The notes: generated from the letters alone by a model not told the origin. Positions 1 to 6,792 are shown, counted from the stretch's first letter. The stretch: 7,499 nt of DNA from Microbacteriaceae bacterium (GCA_947486475.1 CANKTR010000044.1:1-7499); one strand, 5' to 3'. Made by a program: numbers and translations.

Positions 1-611
1 CATCCATCGACTTTCCGAAACCACTCGTACTGATTCGACTCATCGTTGGGCTGTATCTCTTCGGGTTGGGAATCGCCTTTCAGATTCGCGCGACGCTCGG
101 ACTCGCACCGTGGGATGTCTTCGGGCAAGGCCTCGCGAACATCACGGGGCTGAGCTTTGGGCTCGCAACCGTGCTCGCGAGCGCCATGATCTTGTTGTTG
201 TGGATCCCACTCAAGCAAAAACCCGGGCTCGGTACCATCTTTAATGCGCTCCTCATCGGACCTTTTATCGATCTGTCGCTTGGGTTCGTTCCGTCAGCGG
301 CCGATTGGGGGATTGTCGGTCAGATTGGGTGGTACGTGCTCGGCATGTCCATCATCGCTCTGGGAACGGGAATCTACATCGGCGCACGGCTCGGGCCGGG
401 GCCGCGCGACGGTCTGATGACGGGGTCCGTGAAGAAGTTCGGCAAACCCGTGTGGATTGTCCGCACGGTGCTCGAGGGTGGGGCAACGCTCATCGGGTTA
501 GCGCTGGGCGGTCCGGCCGGGCTCGGCACCCTGTTGTTCGTTATCGGAATCGGACCAATGGTCCAGGTGTCGATGCGGGCCTTCGGGCTGGTCGACAAGG
601 GCGGAAAATGA
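1..611 (+). CDS. YczE/YitT-like integral membrane protein, 5'-truncated by the window edge
   Basis: The reading frame is open from position 3, so the true start lies to the left; 202 codons are visible, ending in TGA at 609-611. The protein is very hydrophobic, with about five membrane segments. It carries two signatures I associate with the YczE/YyaS/YitT family: a GLAPWDVF stretch near visible residues 33-40 just after the first helix, and GPGPRDGLMTG at visible residues 131-141. A TTG at 66 is an unlikely start because the residues before it already read as the first helix. The family's role is not well established; a transport or regulatory role is sometimes suggested, so no function is assigned. 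Its stop overlaps the next start as ATGA, which suggests co-transcription and coupled translation with the NUDIX gene. Only the first few residues seem to be missing, judged from relatives. Confidence 0.85.
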   Translation, partial: SIDFPKPLVLIRLIVGLYLFGLGIAFQIRATLGLAPWDVFGQGLANITGLSFGLATVLASAMILLLWIPLKQKPGLGTIFNALLIGPFIDLSLGFVPSAADWGIVGQIGWYVLGMSIIALGTGIYIGARLGPGPRDGLMTGSVKKFGKPVWIVRTVLEGGATLIGLALGGPAGLGTLLFVIGIGPMVQVSMRAFGLVDKGGK

Positions 612-1084
612 ACCATCCCGAGGGCAGGACACACGTTCTGCACCGAGAAACCGCCCGAATCGTGCTGCACGACGGTCGGGGCAAATTCCTGCTTATGCAC
701 ACGAGGTTCGACCACCGAGTGGGCTTGCCTCCGCGCTGGATTACGCCCGGTGGCGGAATTGACGACGGCGAGACGCCGCTCGAGGCCGCGGTTCGGGAAT
801 TGCGCGAGGAGACCGGATTGGTCGTGGAACCCAACGCACTGGGCGAGTTGCTCGAGGCAGTGGACGGGTACTGGGATTGGCCGGACGGGAAATACTTTCA
901 CTCGTATGTTGATCATTTCTTTGCGCTTCGAGTTGACGAATTCGAACTGGATCGTTCCGGTTGGATGGAATCCGAGCACCACGACGTCATCGACATTCGC
1001 TGGTGGACACTCGAAGAAATCCGCGCAGAATCGCCGTTCATCGGTCCCGAGCGGTTAATCGAGGTCCTGGAGCGCGTTTCCTAA
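608..1084 (+). CDS. NUDIX hydrolase
   Basis: A 158-residue single-domain NUDIX protein. The complete Nudix box G-x5-E-x7-R-E-U-x-E-E-x-G-U is visible at residues 49-71, with catalytic and metal-binding REL-REE at 63-68. Family members hydrolyse a nucleoside diphosphate linked to another group (NDP-X) using Mg2+; the substrate cannot be read from sequence. A Pro/Trp-rich stretch precedes the box (PPRWITPGG), and an aromatic, His-rich region follows (YWDWPDGKYFHSYVDHFF). The start is the ATG at 608, which overlaps the upstream stop (ATGA) and has an AAGG-type ribosome-binding site 7 bases upstream. The frame stays open further upstream, but that part lies inside the membrane-protein gene and does not resemble a NUDIX domain. 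The length is normal for the family. No signal peptide is seen, so it is likely cytoplasmic. Confidence 0.9.
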   Translation: MNHPEGRTHVLHRETARIVLHDGRGKFLLMHTRFDHRVGLPPRWITPGGGIDDGETPLEAAVRELREETGLVVEPNALGELLEAVDGYWDWPDGKYFHSYVDHFFALRVDEFELDRSGWMESEHHDVIDIRWWTLEEIRAESPFIGPERLIEVLERVS

Positions 1085-1113
1085 CGGTTGCGGGCAATTC
1101 CGCTCCAGTCGCT

Positions 1114-1141
1114 TTATCCGATAATGTACATTATGTCAGAA
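1114..1141 (+). other. dif: Candidate dif site (XerC/XerD recombination site, chromosome terminus)
   Basis: This 28-base element lies in the convergent gap between the NUDIX gene and trpD. It reads as an 11-base left arm (TTATCCGATAA, 1114-1124), a 6-base centre (TGTACA, 1125-1130) and an 11-base right arm (TTATGTCAGAA, 1131-1141). The core ATAATGTACATTAT (1121-1134) is a perfect 14-bp palindrome. The same stretch of E. coli dif is ATAATGTATATTATGT, so 15 of those 16 bases agree. From memory, predicted actinobacterial dif sites share CCGATAAT, two variable bases, then ACATTATGTCA, which fits exactly at 1118-1136. A dif site is where XerC and XerD resolve chromosome dimers at division. Its uniqueness in the genome cannot be checked here. 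Confidence 0.72.
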
Positions 1142-1162
1142 AGCCTGAATTTCGCCTAAATC

Positions 1163-1176
1163 GGGCCGTTTGGCCC
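1163..1176 (-). terminator. Weak candidate terminator hairpin for trpD
   Basis: On the minus strand, 7 bases past the trpD stop, GGGCC-AAAC-GGCCC forms a 5-bp all-GC stem with a 4-base loop. The downstream tail is GATTTA, so the U-tract is poor. The stem is short but in the right place between two convergent genes; it may have no function. Confidence 0.35.
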
Positions 1177-1183
1177 CACTTCC

Positions 1184-2230
1184 CTAGTTGGTGGCGACGA
1201 CCCAGGCGTCGAGTTTCGCGCTCGCCGCGCCGGAATTAATCGAGTGCGTTGCAACCTCGACGGCCTCGGTCATGCGCTCGACAAACGATCGATCGCGTTC
1301 GGCTGGGTTCTTAGACAACCGATGTGCGACGATTCCCGCTGCCGAGTTCAACACGATGATGTCGCGGGCGGCGTTTTTCTCCCCCGCGAGAACCTTTCGA
1401 GCCAACGCCGCGTTCTCGTCCGGTGTCCCCCCACGAATCTCGTCAATCGTGGAATAGGCGAAACCCACCTCGCGCGGATCAAAATCGTGTTCGGTGATGC
1501 TTCCGCGACTGACCTCGAACACCTTCGAGTGTCCCGTCGTCGTGATCTTGTCGGTTCCGTCTTCGCCTCGATACACGAGTGCCGTCGCGCCACGCTGTTG
1601 GAAAAGTCCGACCGCGAGCGGGATTCGGGCTGGGTTCGACATCCCGAGCGCATTGGCTTCCGGTCGAGCTGGGTTACAGAGCGGTCCGAGAACGTTGAAA
1701 ACCGTCGGAATTGCCAACTCCTGGCGGACCGGGCCGGCGTTCCGGAATCCGGGGTGAAACACCATCGCGTTGATGTACGTCACGCCGATTTCGGCGAAAA
1801 CACGAGCGACACGCTCGGGCTCGAGTGAGATGTTGATACCCAGCGACGTCAGCACATCATTTGCACCCGACTTTGAGCTCGCGGCCCTGTTTCCGTGCTT
1901 GATGACGGGTACTCCAGCCGCGGACACGACAATCGCGGCGATGGACGAGACGTTGATGACCCCGATCGGGTCTCCTCCCGAGCCCACGATATCGACGGCG
2001 TCGGTCGAGATATCGAGCGGAAGCGCGGAGGACAGGATGGCGTCCCGAAAGCCGACGACCTCGTCGACGGACTCCCCCTTGGCGCTGAGAGCAACGAGAA
2101 ATGCGGCCAGTCGAGCGTCGCTCACGTCACCGTTCATGATGTCGGTCATTGCCCGGGACGCCTCGGCCACCGCAAGCGAGCGACCCTCGAGCAGGTCGCT
2201 GAGAAGGGTGGTCCAGTCGTCGTTCGGCAC
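1184..2230 (-). CDS. trpD: Anthranilate phosphoribosyltransferase
   Basis: A 348-residue TrpD, the usual family length. It transfers phosphoribose from PRPP to anthranilate in the second step committed to tryptophan, in the cytoplasm. The helical N-terminal domain covers about residues 1-70. The PRPP-binding glycine loop is GSGGD (83-87), followed by INVSS (92-96). KHGNRAASSKSG (111-122) is the family signature, and the PVRQEL and FNVLGPLCNPARP segments (about 167-190) follow. The late acidic metal motif, usually DGxDE, reads DGTDK here (224-228), so Lys228 stands where Glu is expected. The start is GTG (2228-2230). No well-spaced ribosome-binding site precedes it, but a -10 box is placed so that transcription would begin at the G of GTG. 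No other trp genes are adjacent; the lone divergent trpD beside ctaE matches the M. tuberculosis arrangement. Confidence 0.95.
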   Translation of the reverse strand: MPNDDWTTLLSDLLEGRSLAVAEASRAMTDIMNGDVSDARLAAFLVALSAKGESVDEVVGFRDAILSSALPLDISTDAVDIVGSGGDPIGVINVSSIAAIVVSAAGVPVIKHGNRAASSKSGANDVLTSLGINISLEPERVARVFAEIGVTYINAMVFHPGFRNAGPVRQELAIPTVFNVLGPLCNPARPEANALGMSNPARIPLAVGLFQQRGATALVYRGEDGTDKITTTGHSKVFEVSRGSITEHDFDPREVGFAYSTIDEIRGGTPDENAALARKVLAGEKNAARDIIVLNSAAGIVAHRLSKNPAERDRSFVERMTEAVEVATHSINSGAASAKLDAWVVATN

Positions 2231-2242
2231 TCCCCTAGCCTA
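2230..2242 (-). promoter_or_regulatory. trpD promoter, probably giving a leaderless mRNA
   Basis: On the minus strand TAGGCT (2242 down to 2237) fits the actinobacterial -10 pattern TAnnnT. Six bases (AGGGGA) separate it from the GTG start codon, so the expected +1 is the G of GTG at 2230. AGGGGA touches the start codon and could not work as a Shine-Dalgarno. No good -35 hexamer is seen at 17-base spacing (only a T-rich AATTTT). Confidence 0.55.
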
Positions 2243-2253
2243 GCGTTCACGAT

Positions 2254-2284
2254 GCGCGCAAAATTGATGAAAGGCGCGCAAAAT
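2254..2284. repeat. 11-bp direct repeat, 20-bp period, candidate operator
   Basis: GCGCGCAAAAT occurs at 2254-2264 and again at 2274-2284, identical and 20 bp apart, about two helical turns and so on the same face of the DNA. The left copy lies where the -35 region of trpD should be. The pair lies about 60-90 bp upstream of the ctaE start, a typical activator position. No regulator is identified. Confidence 0.5.
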
Positions 2285-2331
2285 ACGTGCCAAAACACCC
2301 CTATATGGTCGGCTGGACAGCGGAAGTTGGG

Positions 2332-2345
2332 CATAATAGAGGATG
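2332..2345 (+). promoter_or_regulatory. ctaE-qcrCAB promoter -10 region, leaderless or nearly so
   Basis: CATAAT (2332-2337) matches five of six bases of TATAAT. It is followed by 7 bases and then the GTG start of ctaE at 2345. The AGAGGA just before the GTG ends 1 base away, too close for a Shine-Dalgarno, so transcription probably starts at or one base before the start codon. TGGACA (2314-2319) resembles a -35 box, but the 12-base spacer is too short. A second AT-rich box, TATATG (2302-2307), could give a short leader instead. Confidence 0.5.
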
Positions 2346-2968
2346 TGACTAGCGCCTCGATAACCAGACCGCAATCGGTCGTGAATCGGCCCAACGCGGT
2401 GGCCGTCGGGACAATCGTGTGGCTCGCGAGCGAAGTGATGTTCTTCGCCGGGCTGTTCGCGATTTACTTTTCGCTTCGATCGATGGCCCCCGAGATTTGG
2501 GCAGTCCAAACCGAGAAGTTGAGTATCCCCTTCTCGACGCTCAACACCACAATTCTCGTGCTCTCGTCGGTGACGTGCCAGATGGGCGTCTTCGCGGCGG
2601 AGCGTCTGCAACCTCGCCGCACCGGCTGGGCCCCGACAAAGTGGGGCGTTGTCGAATGGTTCTGGCTCACCTACGCGATGGGCGCATTCTTCGTTGTCGG
2701 TCAGGTGTACGAATACGCGATGCTCACAAGTGAATGGGTCATGCTCAACAGCGACGCCTACGGCTCAGCGTTCTATCTCACCACTGGGTTCCACGGTCTG
2801 CACGTGACCGTCGGACTCATTGCCTTCCTGCTCATGATCGGCCGAATTCAAGCCCTCAAGGTTTTCACACACCGCGACGCCATGTCGATGGTCGCCGTGT
2901 CGTACTACTGGCACTTCGTCGATGCGGTGTGGATCGGCCTCTTCCTCGTCATCTACGTCCTGAAATAA
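2345..2968 (+). CDS. ctaE: Cytochrome c oxidase (aa3) subunit III
   Basis: A 207-residue membrane protein with about five hydrophobic segments, matching the short actinobacterial subunit III. Subunit III binds no redox centre; it supports the proton-pumping catalytic subunit I. Visible family marks are NRPNAVAVGTIVWL (14-27) and SEVMFFAG (29-36), whose Glu30 corresponds to the conserved subunit III glutamate; then SSVTCQMGVFAAE, FYLTTGFHGLHVTVGL and the C-terminal SYYWHFVDAVWIGLF. The GTG at 2345 was chosen because family similarity begins just after it and a -10 box ends 7 bases upstream. An in-frame ATG at 2267 would add 26 residues that look unlike the family and would run through the promoter region. 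It is first gene of ctaE-qcrC-qcrA-qcrB; qcrC starts 12 bases after its stop. Confidence 0.95.
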   Translation: MTSASITRPQSVVNRPNAVAVGTIVWLASEVMFFAGLFAIYFSLRSMAPEIWAVQTEKLSIPFSTLNTTILVLSSVTCQMGVFAAERLQPRRTGWAPTKWGVVEWFWLTYAMGAFFVVGQVYEYAMLTSEWVMLNSDAYGSAFYLTTGFHGLHVTVGLIAFLLMIGRIQALKVFTHRDAMSMVAVSYYWHFVDAVWIGLFLVIYVLK

Positions 2969-2980
2969 CGAAAGAACCCC

Positions 2981-3766
2981 ATGCCCCGAAACCTCAACCG
3001 AAAAGGCCGTCGCCACCCGCTCTCGTCGCTTGTCCTCATTCTTGTTGGACTGTTCGTGTTGGGCGCGGCGTATGCAGCCGTGACGGGAACAGCCACTGCT
3101 GCGGATGCGCCCGTTTCGGCAACGCAGATTGAGGATGGAAAGAAACTCTTCGCCTCGAACTGCGCATCGTGTCACGGACTCAGCGCGGCAGGTTCGGCGG
3201 CCGGTCCGTCCTTGATTGGCTCGGGTGCGTTGTCGGTCGAGTTCCAGGTCGGCTCTGGACGCATGCCGATGTCGGGAAGCGGGCCGCAGGCCGAGAAAAA
3301 GCCCGTTCAGTTCACTCAGCCCGAAATTGACGCGATGGCAGCGTGGGTTGCGAGCCTGGCTCCCGGCCCCGCTGTGCCGGAGGCCTCAACACTCACTGGT
3401 GGCGACGCATCCAACGGAGCCGCACTGTTCCGCGTCAACTGCGCAATGTGCCACAACGTCGCGGGTGCTGGTGGTGCTCTGACCGAGGGCAAGTGGGCTC
3501 CCAATCTGAAGAACATCGACCCTGTCCACGTCTACGCGGCGATGGTCACAGGCCCGCAGAACATGCCGGTGTTCTCGGACATGAACATCACCGCAGAAGA
3601 AAAGAACGACATCATCGCGTACCTGAAATTCCTGGACGAGAACCCCTCGGTCGGCGGGATGGACCTCGGATCCCTCGGTCCGGTGTCAGAAGGTCTCTTC
3701 GTCTGGATTTTTGCGCTCGGCGGACTCGTTGCCATCACCATTTGGTTGAGCGCCAAGTCGAACTAG
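2981..3766 (+). CDS. qcrC: Diheme cytochrome c subunit of the cytochrome bcc complex
   Basis: A 261-residue protein with an uncleaved-looking N-terminal anchor (about 14-34), two cytochrome c domains and a C-terminal membrane helix (about 238-256). The heme-binding motifs are CASCH (61-65) and CAMCH (154-158). Likely axial methionines lie in GRMPM (Met95) and QNMPVF (Met195). In actinobacteria this subunit receives electrons from the Rieske protein and passes them directly to the aa3 oxidase, because there is no soluble cytochrome c; the heme domains face outside. The length is normal. The start is the ATG at 2981; the upstream AAAGAA is only a weak ribosome-binding site, so translation may depend partly on coupling to ctaE, which ends 12 bases before. 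Confidence 0.97.
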   Translation: MPRNLNRKGRRHPLSSLVLILVGLFVLGAAYAAVTGTATAADAPVSATQIEDGKKLFASNCASCHGLSAAGSAAGPSLIGSGALSVEFQVGSGRMPMSGSGPQAEKKPVQFTQPEIDAMAAWVASLAPGPAVPEASTLTGGDASNGAALFRVNCAMCHNVAGAGGALTEGKWAPNLKNIDPVHVYAAMVTGPQNMPVFSDMNITAEEKNDIIAYLKFLDENPSVGGMDLGSLGPVSEGLFVWIFALGGLVAITIWLSAKSN

Positions 3767-3787
3767 GGTTAAAGAAAGGTTCATCCC

Positions 3788-4819
3788 ATGGCTGACAAGA
3801 AGTCTGACGTCGTCACGAGCGCAGGCAGCGCGGTGTCACGTCCCGACCGTCTGCAGAATCCAGGGTTCGAACCTGAGCACACGCGCGTTCACGATGAATC
3901 GCCCGATCGGGCGCGCGGAGCGGAACGCGGAATTTCGTTGTTGTTCGCGCTTTCCGGAATCCTCAGCGCGTCAGCGTTTGCACTTAACTTCATTTTTCCC
4001 ATCGTTCCCGGCGACCTCCTGTCGACCCGCTACAACAACATGTTTGTCGGGCTGGCAATCGCCGCCGGGCTGCTGTGTCTCGGCGTCGGCGCCGTCCACT
4101 GGGCCAAGGCTCTGATGCACGGTCACGAGCTCATCGAAGAACGTCACGGAACGCGCGGCAACGACGCTACTCGCGCTCGTGCCGTTGAAATCTTTCAGGA
4201 AGCGAACAAGGAATCGGGTTGGACCCGGCGTCGCCTCTTGCGCAACTCGCTGATCGGGGCTTTCGTGGCGTTGCCGATTCCCGCCGTAGCCCTGTTCCGT
4301 GACCTCGCCCCCGCTGGCACCCCCGAAGAAAAGCTCGCACACACGATTTGGGAAAAGGGTGTCCGTTTGACGCGCGACCCGAACGGTGTGCCCATCAAGG
4401 CCAGTGATGTCACGATCGGTTCGGCGTTCCACGTCATCCCCGAGAACCTTTTAGAACTCGAAGAGGGCTTCCTCGACGAAAAGGCGAAAGCGGCCGTTCT
4501 TCTGATGCGCCTGCCCCTCGACGCCCTCAACGAAACCGAAGACCGCAAGAGCTGGTCGTACGACGGAATCGTTGCGTATTCAAAGATTTGCACCCACGTG
4601 GGCTGCCCGGTGGCGCTGTACGAACAGCAAACCCACAACCTGCTCTGCCCGTGCCACCAGTCGCAGTTTGATGTATCGAACCACTGTGCCGTGATCTTCG
4701 GACCCGCGGCACGCCCACTCCCTCAGTTGCCGATCACGATAGACTCAGAGGGATACTTGGTCGCCCAGAGCGACTTCCTAGAACCAGTTGGACCTAGCTA
4801 TTGGGAGCGTAAACGATGA
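3788..4819 (+). CDS. qcrA: Rieske iron-sulfur subunit of the cytochrome bcc complex
   Basis: A 343-residue protein with a charged N-terminus, membrane segments at about 49-70, 84-106 and 154-174, and a C-terminal Rieske domain. Box 1 is CTHVGC (268-273) and box 2 is CPCHQS (287-292). By homology Cys268, His270, Cys287 and His290 hold the 2Fe-2S cluster, and Cys273-Cys289 form the disulfide. TRRRLLR (146-152) just before the third helix is a twin-arginine motif. In Streptomyces the first two helices are inserted by Sec and the third by Tat, so the folded cluster domain is moved across the membrane; the same is inferred here. A good ribosome-binding site (GAAAGG, 3774-3779) lies 8 bases before the ATG. 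The stop overlaps the qcrB start as ATGA, implying coupled translation. Confidence 0.97.
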   Translation: MADKKSDVVTSAGSAVSRPDRLQNPGFEPEHTRVHDESPDRARGAERGISLLFALSGILSASAFALNFIFPIVPGDLLSTRYNNMFVGLAIAAGLLCLGVGAVHWAKALMHGHELIEERHGTRGNDATRARAVEIFQEANKESGWTRRRLLRNSLIGAFVALPIPAVALFRDLAPAGTPEEKLAHTIWEKGVRLTRDPNGVPIKASDVTIGSAFHVIPENLLELEEGFLDEKAKAAVLLMRLPLDALNETEDRKSWSYDGIVAYSKICTHVGCPVALYEQQTHNLLCPCHQSQFDVSNHCAVIFGPAARPLPQLPITIDSEGYLVAQSDFLEPVGPSYWERKR

Positions 4820-6432
4820 GCGTTGCTACACAAAAAAAGAGCTCGACACCGACATCAAGCGGTGCGGGCATGAAGTTTGTCGGTGGTGCGGCTAATTACA
4901 TTGACGAACGAACCAGCATTTCCGGTGCCGTCAAATTCCTCGGTCGCAAGATCTTCCCCGACCACTGGTCGTTCATGCTCGGCGAAATCTCGTTGTACTC
5001 GTTCGTCGTCATTCTGTTGTCAGGGACATTCCTGACCTTCTTCTACGACCCGTCGATGGTCGAGGTTCACTACGACGGCTCTTATGTTCCTCTCAAGGGA
5101 ATCGAGATGTCTGCGGCGTATTCCTCGACGTTGAACATCACGTTCGACATCCGAGGCGGCCTACTGATGCGCCAGGTACACCACTGGGCCGCATTGCTGT
5201 TCGTTGCGGCCATCGGACTCCACATGTTGCGCGTCTTCTTCACGGGCGCGTTCCGCAAGCCTCGTGAAATCAACTGGGTAATCGGATTCGTTCTCTTCAT
5301 CCTCGCGATGGCCGAAGGATTCACCGGCTACTCATTGCCCGACGACCTGCTCTCGGGTAACGGACTTCGAATAATTGACGGAATGATCAAGGCCATCCCA
5401 GGAATCGGAACCTGGATTTCCTACCTGCTGTTCGGTGGAGAATTCCCAGGAAACGACGTCATCCCGCGTTTGTATGTCCTGCACATCATGCTGTTGCCCG
5501 CTCTTGTCATCGCGCTGATCGCGATTCACATGGTGTTGCTCATCATCAACAAGCACACGCAATTCGCCGGACCGGGTCGCACGAACGACAACGTCGTAGG
5601 GTCGCCCATCCTTCCCGTCTTCGCCGCGAAGGCCGGTGGATTCTTCTTCCTCGTCTTCGGAATCATCATGTTGATTGCGTCGCTCTTCACAATCAACCCG
5701 ATTTGGAACTATGGTCCGTATGACCCCTCCCCCGTATCGGCCGGTACACAGCCGGACTGGTACATCGGATTCGCGGATGGAATGCTTCGGCTAATGCCGT
5801 CCGGCTGGGAATTTGTCGTCGACGGATACACGTGGTCACTGAACCTCTTAGTTCCAATCGTCGTGCTCATGTTGTTCATCGTCATCGTCATGGTCTACCC
5901 CTTCATCGAGGCGTGGGTCACGGGCGACAAGCGCGAGCACCACATCGCCGAGCGTCCACGCAACCAACCCACCCGCACCGCGATTGGCGCTGCGGGAGTC
6001 ACCTTTTACGCGGTCCTGTGGGCCGGAGCGGCGTCCGACCTCATCGCAACGCACTTCCGCACCACGATCGAGGGCGTTATTCTCACGCTCCAGATCATGC
6101 TCTTCGTTGCTCCCGTTGCCGCGTTCTGGATGGCCAAAAAGATTGCACTCGCTCTTCAGCGAAAAGACCGCGAACTGGTTCTGCACGGATACGAGTCGAG
6201 CCGCATTGTCCGTCTGCCCGGCGGGGAATATCGCGAGATTCACACTCCGCTCTCCGAGTTTGAGCAGTGGAAACTTGTGTCGTTCGACGAATATGCCCCG
6301 GAGCAACTGCGACCGAACGCTCGTGGAAAGATCACCATCGGTGCTCGCGTGCGGTCGTCGGTCTCACGTTTCTACTTTGAAGACCGCATTGCCCCGGTCA
6401 CCACGAGGGAACTCGAGTCACAAGAGCACTAG
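4816..6432 (+). CDS. qcrB: Cytochrome b subunit of the cytochrome bcc complex
   Basis: A 538-residue polytopic protein with about eight or nine membrane segments and a soluble C-terminal tail of about 100 residues, as usual for actinobacteria. The two b hemes are expected on His122/His136 (QVHHWAALLFVAAIGLHM) and His223/His238 (LHIMLLPALVIALIAIHM). The first pair is separated by 13 residues and the second by 14, a b6f-like spacing also present in mycobacterial QcrB. The quinol-oxidation-site motif, PEWY in bc1 complexes, reads PDWY (313-316). The protein oxidises menaquinol and splits its electrons between the Rieske cluster and the b hemes. The start is the ATG at 4816 inside the qcrA stop, with GGGAG 8 bases upstream. 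It is last gene of the operon; a strong terminator follows 11 bases after the stop. Confidence 0.97.
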   Translation: MSVATQKKSSTPTSSGAGMKFVGGAANYIDERTSISGAVKFLGRKIFPDHWSFMLGEISLYSFVVILLSGTFLTFFYDPSMVEVHYDGSYVPLKGIEMSAAYSSTLNITFDIRGGLLMRQVHHWAALLFVAAIGLHMLRVFFTGAFRKPREINWVIGFVLFILAMAEGFTGYSLPDDLLSGNGLRIIDGMIKAIPGIGTWISYLLFGGEFPGNDVIPRLYVLHIMLLPALVIALIAIHMVLLIINKHTQFAGPGRTNDNVVGSPILPVFAAKAGGFFFLVFGIIMLIASLFTINPIWNYGPYDPSPVSAGTQPDWYIGFADGMLRLMPSGWEFVVDGYTWSLNLLVPIVVLMLFIVIVMVYPFIEAWVTGDKREHHIAERPRNQPTRTAIGAAGVTFYAVLWAGAASDLIATHFRTTIEGVILTLQIMLFVAPVAAFWMAKKIALALQRKDRELVLHGYESSRIVRLPGGEYREIHTPLSEFEQWKLVSFDEYAPEQLRPNARGKITIGARVRSSVSRFYFEDRIAPVTTRELESQEH

Positions 6433-6443
6433 TCTATCCAATT

Positions 6444-6478
6444 CAGATGGGGTCTCGCCGAAAGCGAGGCCCCATCTG
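6444..6478 (+). terminator. Rho-independent terminator after qcrB
   Basis: The arms at 6444-6458 and 6464-6478 pair over 15 bp (one G-T wobble at 6453/6469) around a CGAAA loop, followed by TTT at 6479-6481. The U-tract is short, as is common in actinobacteria. On the minus strand the same stem lies 30 bases past the stop of the 94-residue gene and may end that transcript too, though no T-run follows on that side. Confidence 0.9.
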
Positions 6479-6507
6479 TTTAAGGTTCGAGCCGCGGTGA
6501 GGTCAGG

Positions 6508-6792
6508 TCAGCGCGAAAACGCATTGACGATTGCCATCACTATGACGAGGATAATGAATCCGGTTGCGAGACAGCTAAAGCCCGACAGGATTGACGACAC
6601 GCATCCCCCACCCTGCTTGCCGACGACGTTAATAACGAGGTTGGTGTTAGGCGGTAGTTCGAAGGACACCGGATTACCCGGGGTGGGATCGACGTATTTG
6701 ACGTCGGGCTCGTCGGTCGTGCCGTCGGCGCCGGCGTTCGCGCCGGTTTCGGAATCTTCAGGTTCGGGAAGTGGTCCGCGAGGTCTAGTCAC
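6508..6792 (-). CDS. Unrecognised small single-span membrane protein (94 residues)
   Basis: I do not recognise a family. Residues 1-38 are rich in Pro, Gly, Asp and Glu and look disordered. Residues 39-63 (NPVSFELPPNTNLVINVVGKQGGG) could form a short beta-rich segment. Residues about 72-92 are a strongly hydrophobic membrane helix, and the protein ends NAFSR. Cys64 and Cys74 lie just before and at the start of the helix. Support for it being real: a GTG start at 6790-6792 with a -10 box TAGTGT exactly 6 bases upstream, typical codon use, and a position directly after ctaF. M. tuberculosis also has small membrane-protein genes (Rv2197c, mmpS3) between qcrB and ctaF, but no clear similarity is visible. 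A role in assembling the bcc-aa3 supercomplex is possible from position only. Confidence 0.7.
   Translation of the reverse strand: MTRPRGPLPEPEDSETGANAGADGTTDEPDVKYVDPTPGNPVSFELPPNTNLVINVVGKQGGGCVSSILSGFSCLATGFIILVIVMAIVNAFSR

Noticed and set aside
305..607. Upstream extension of the NUDIX gene frame
   Set aside because: It runs inside the membrane-protein gene, is rich in Arg and low in complexity like a wrong-frame translation, and a well-placed ATG with a ribosome-binding site exists at 608.
374..982. Long minus-strand frame across the membrane protein and NUDIX genes
   Set aside because: It is antisense to two convincing genes and has no coherent domain or membrane pattern.
1142..1166. 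Imperfect inverted repeat to the right of the dif-like site
   Set aside because: GAATTT and AAATC pair only partly with mismatches; it is not distinguishable from chance.
1244..1828. Long plus-strand frame inside trpD
   Set aside because: It is the complement of a clear trpD gene, with no recognisable protein features and no ribosome-binding site.
2303..2309. AT-rich box in CCCCTATATGG as the main ctaE promoter
   Set aside because: It would give a roughly 30-base leader without a properly spaced ribosome-binding site; CATAAT at 2332-2337 fits the start codon better. It is kept only as an alternative.
1895..2344. Upstream extension of the ctaE frame
   Set aside because: It overlaps trpD on the other strand and the divergent promoter region; subunit III similarity starts only after the GTG at 2345.
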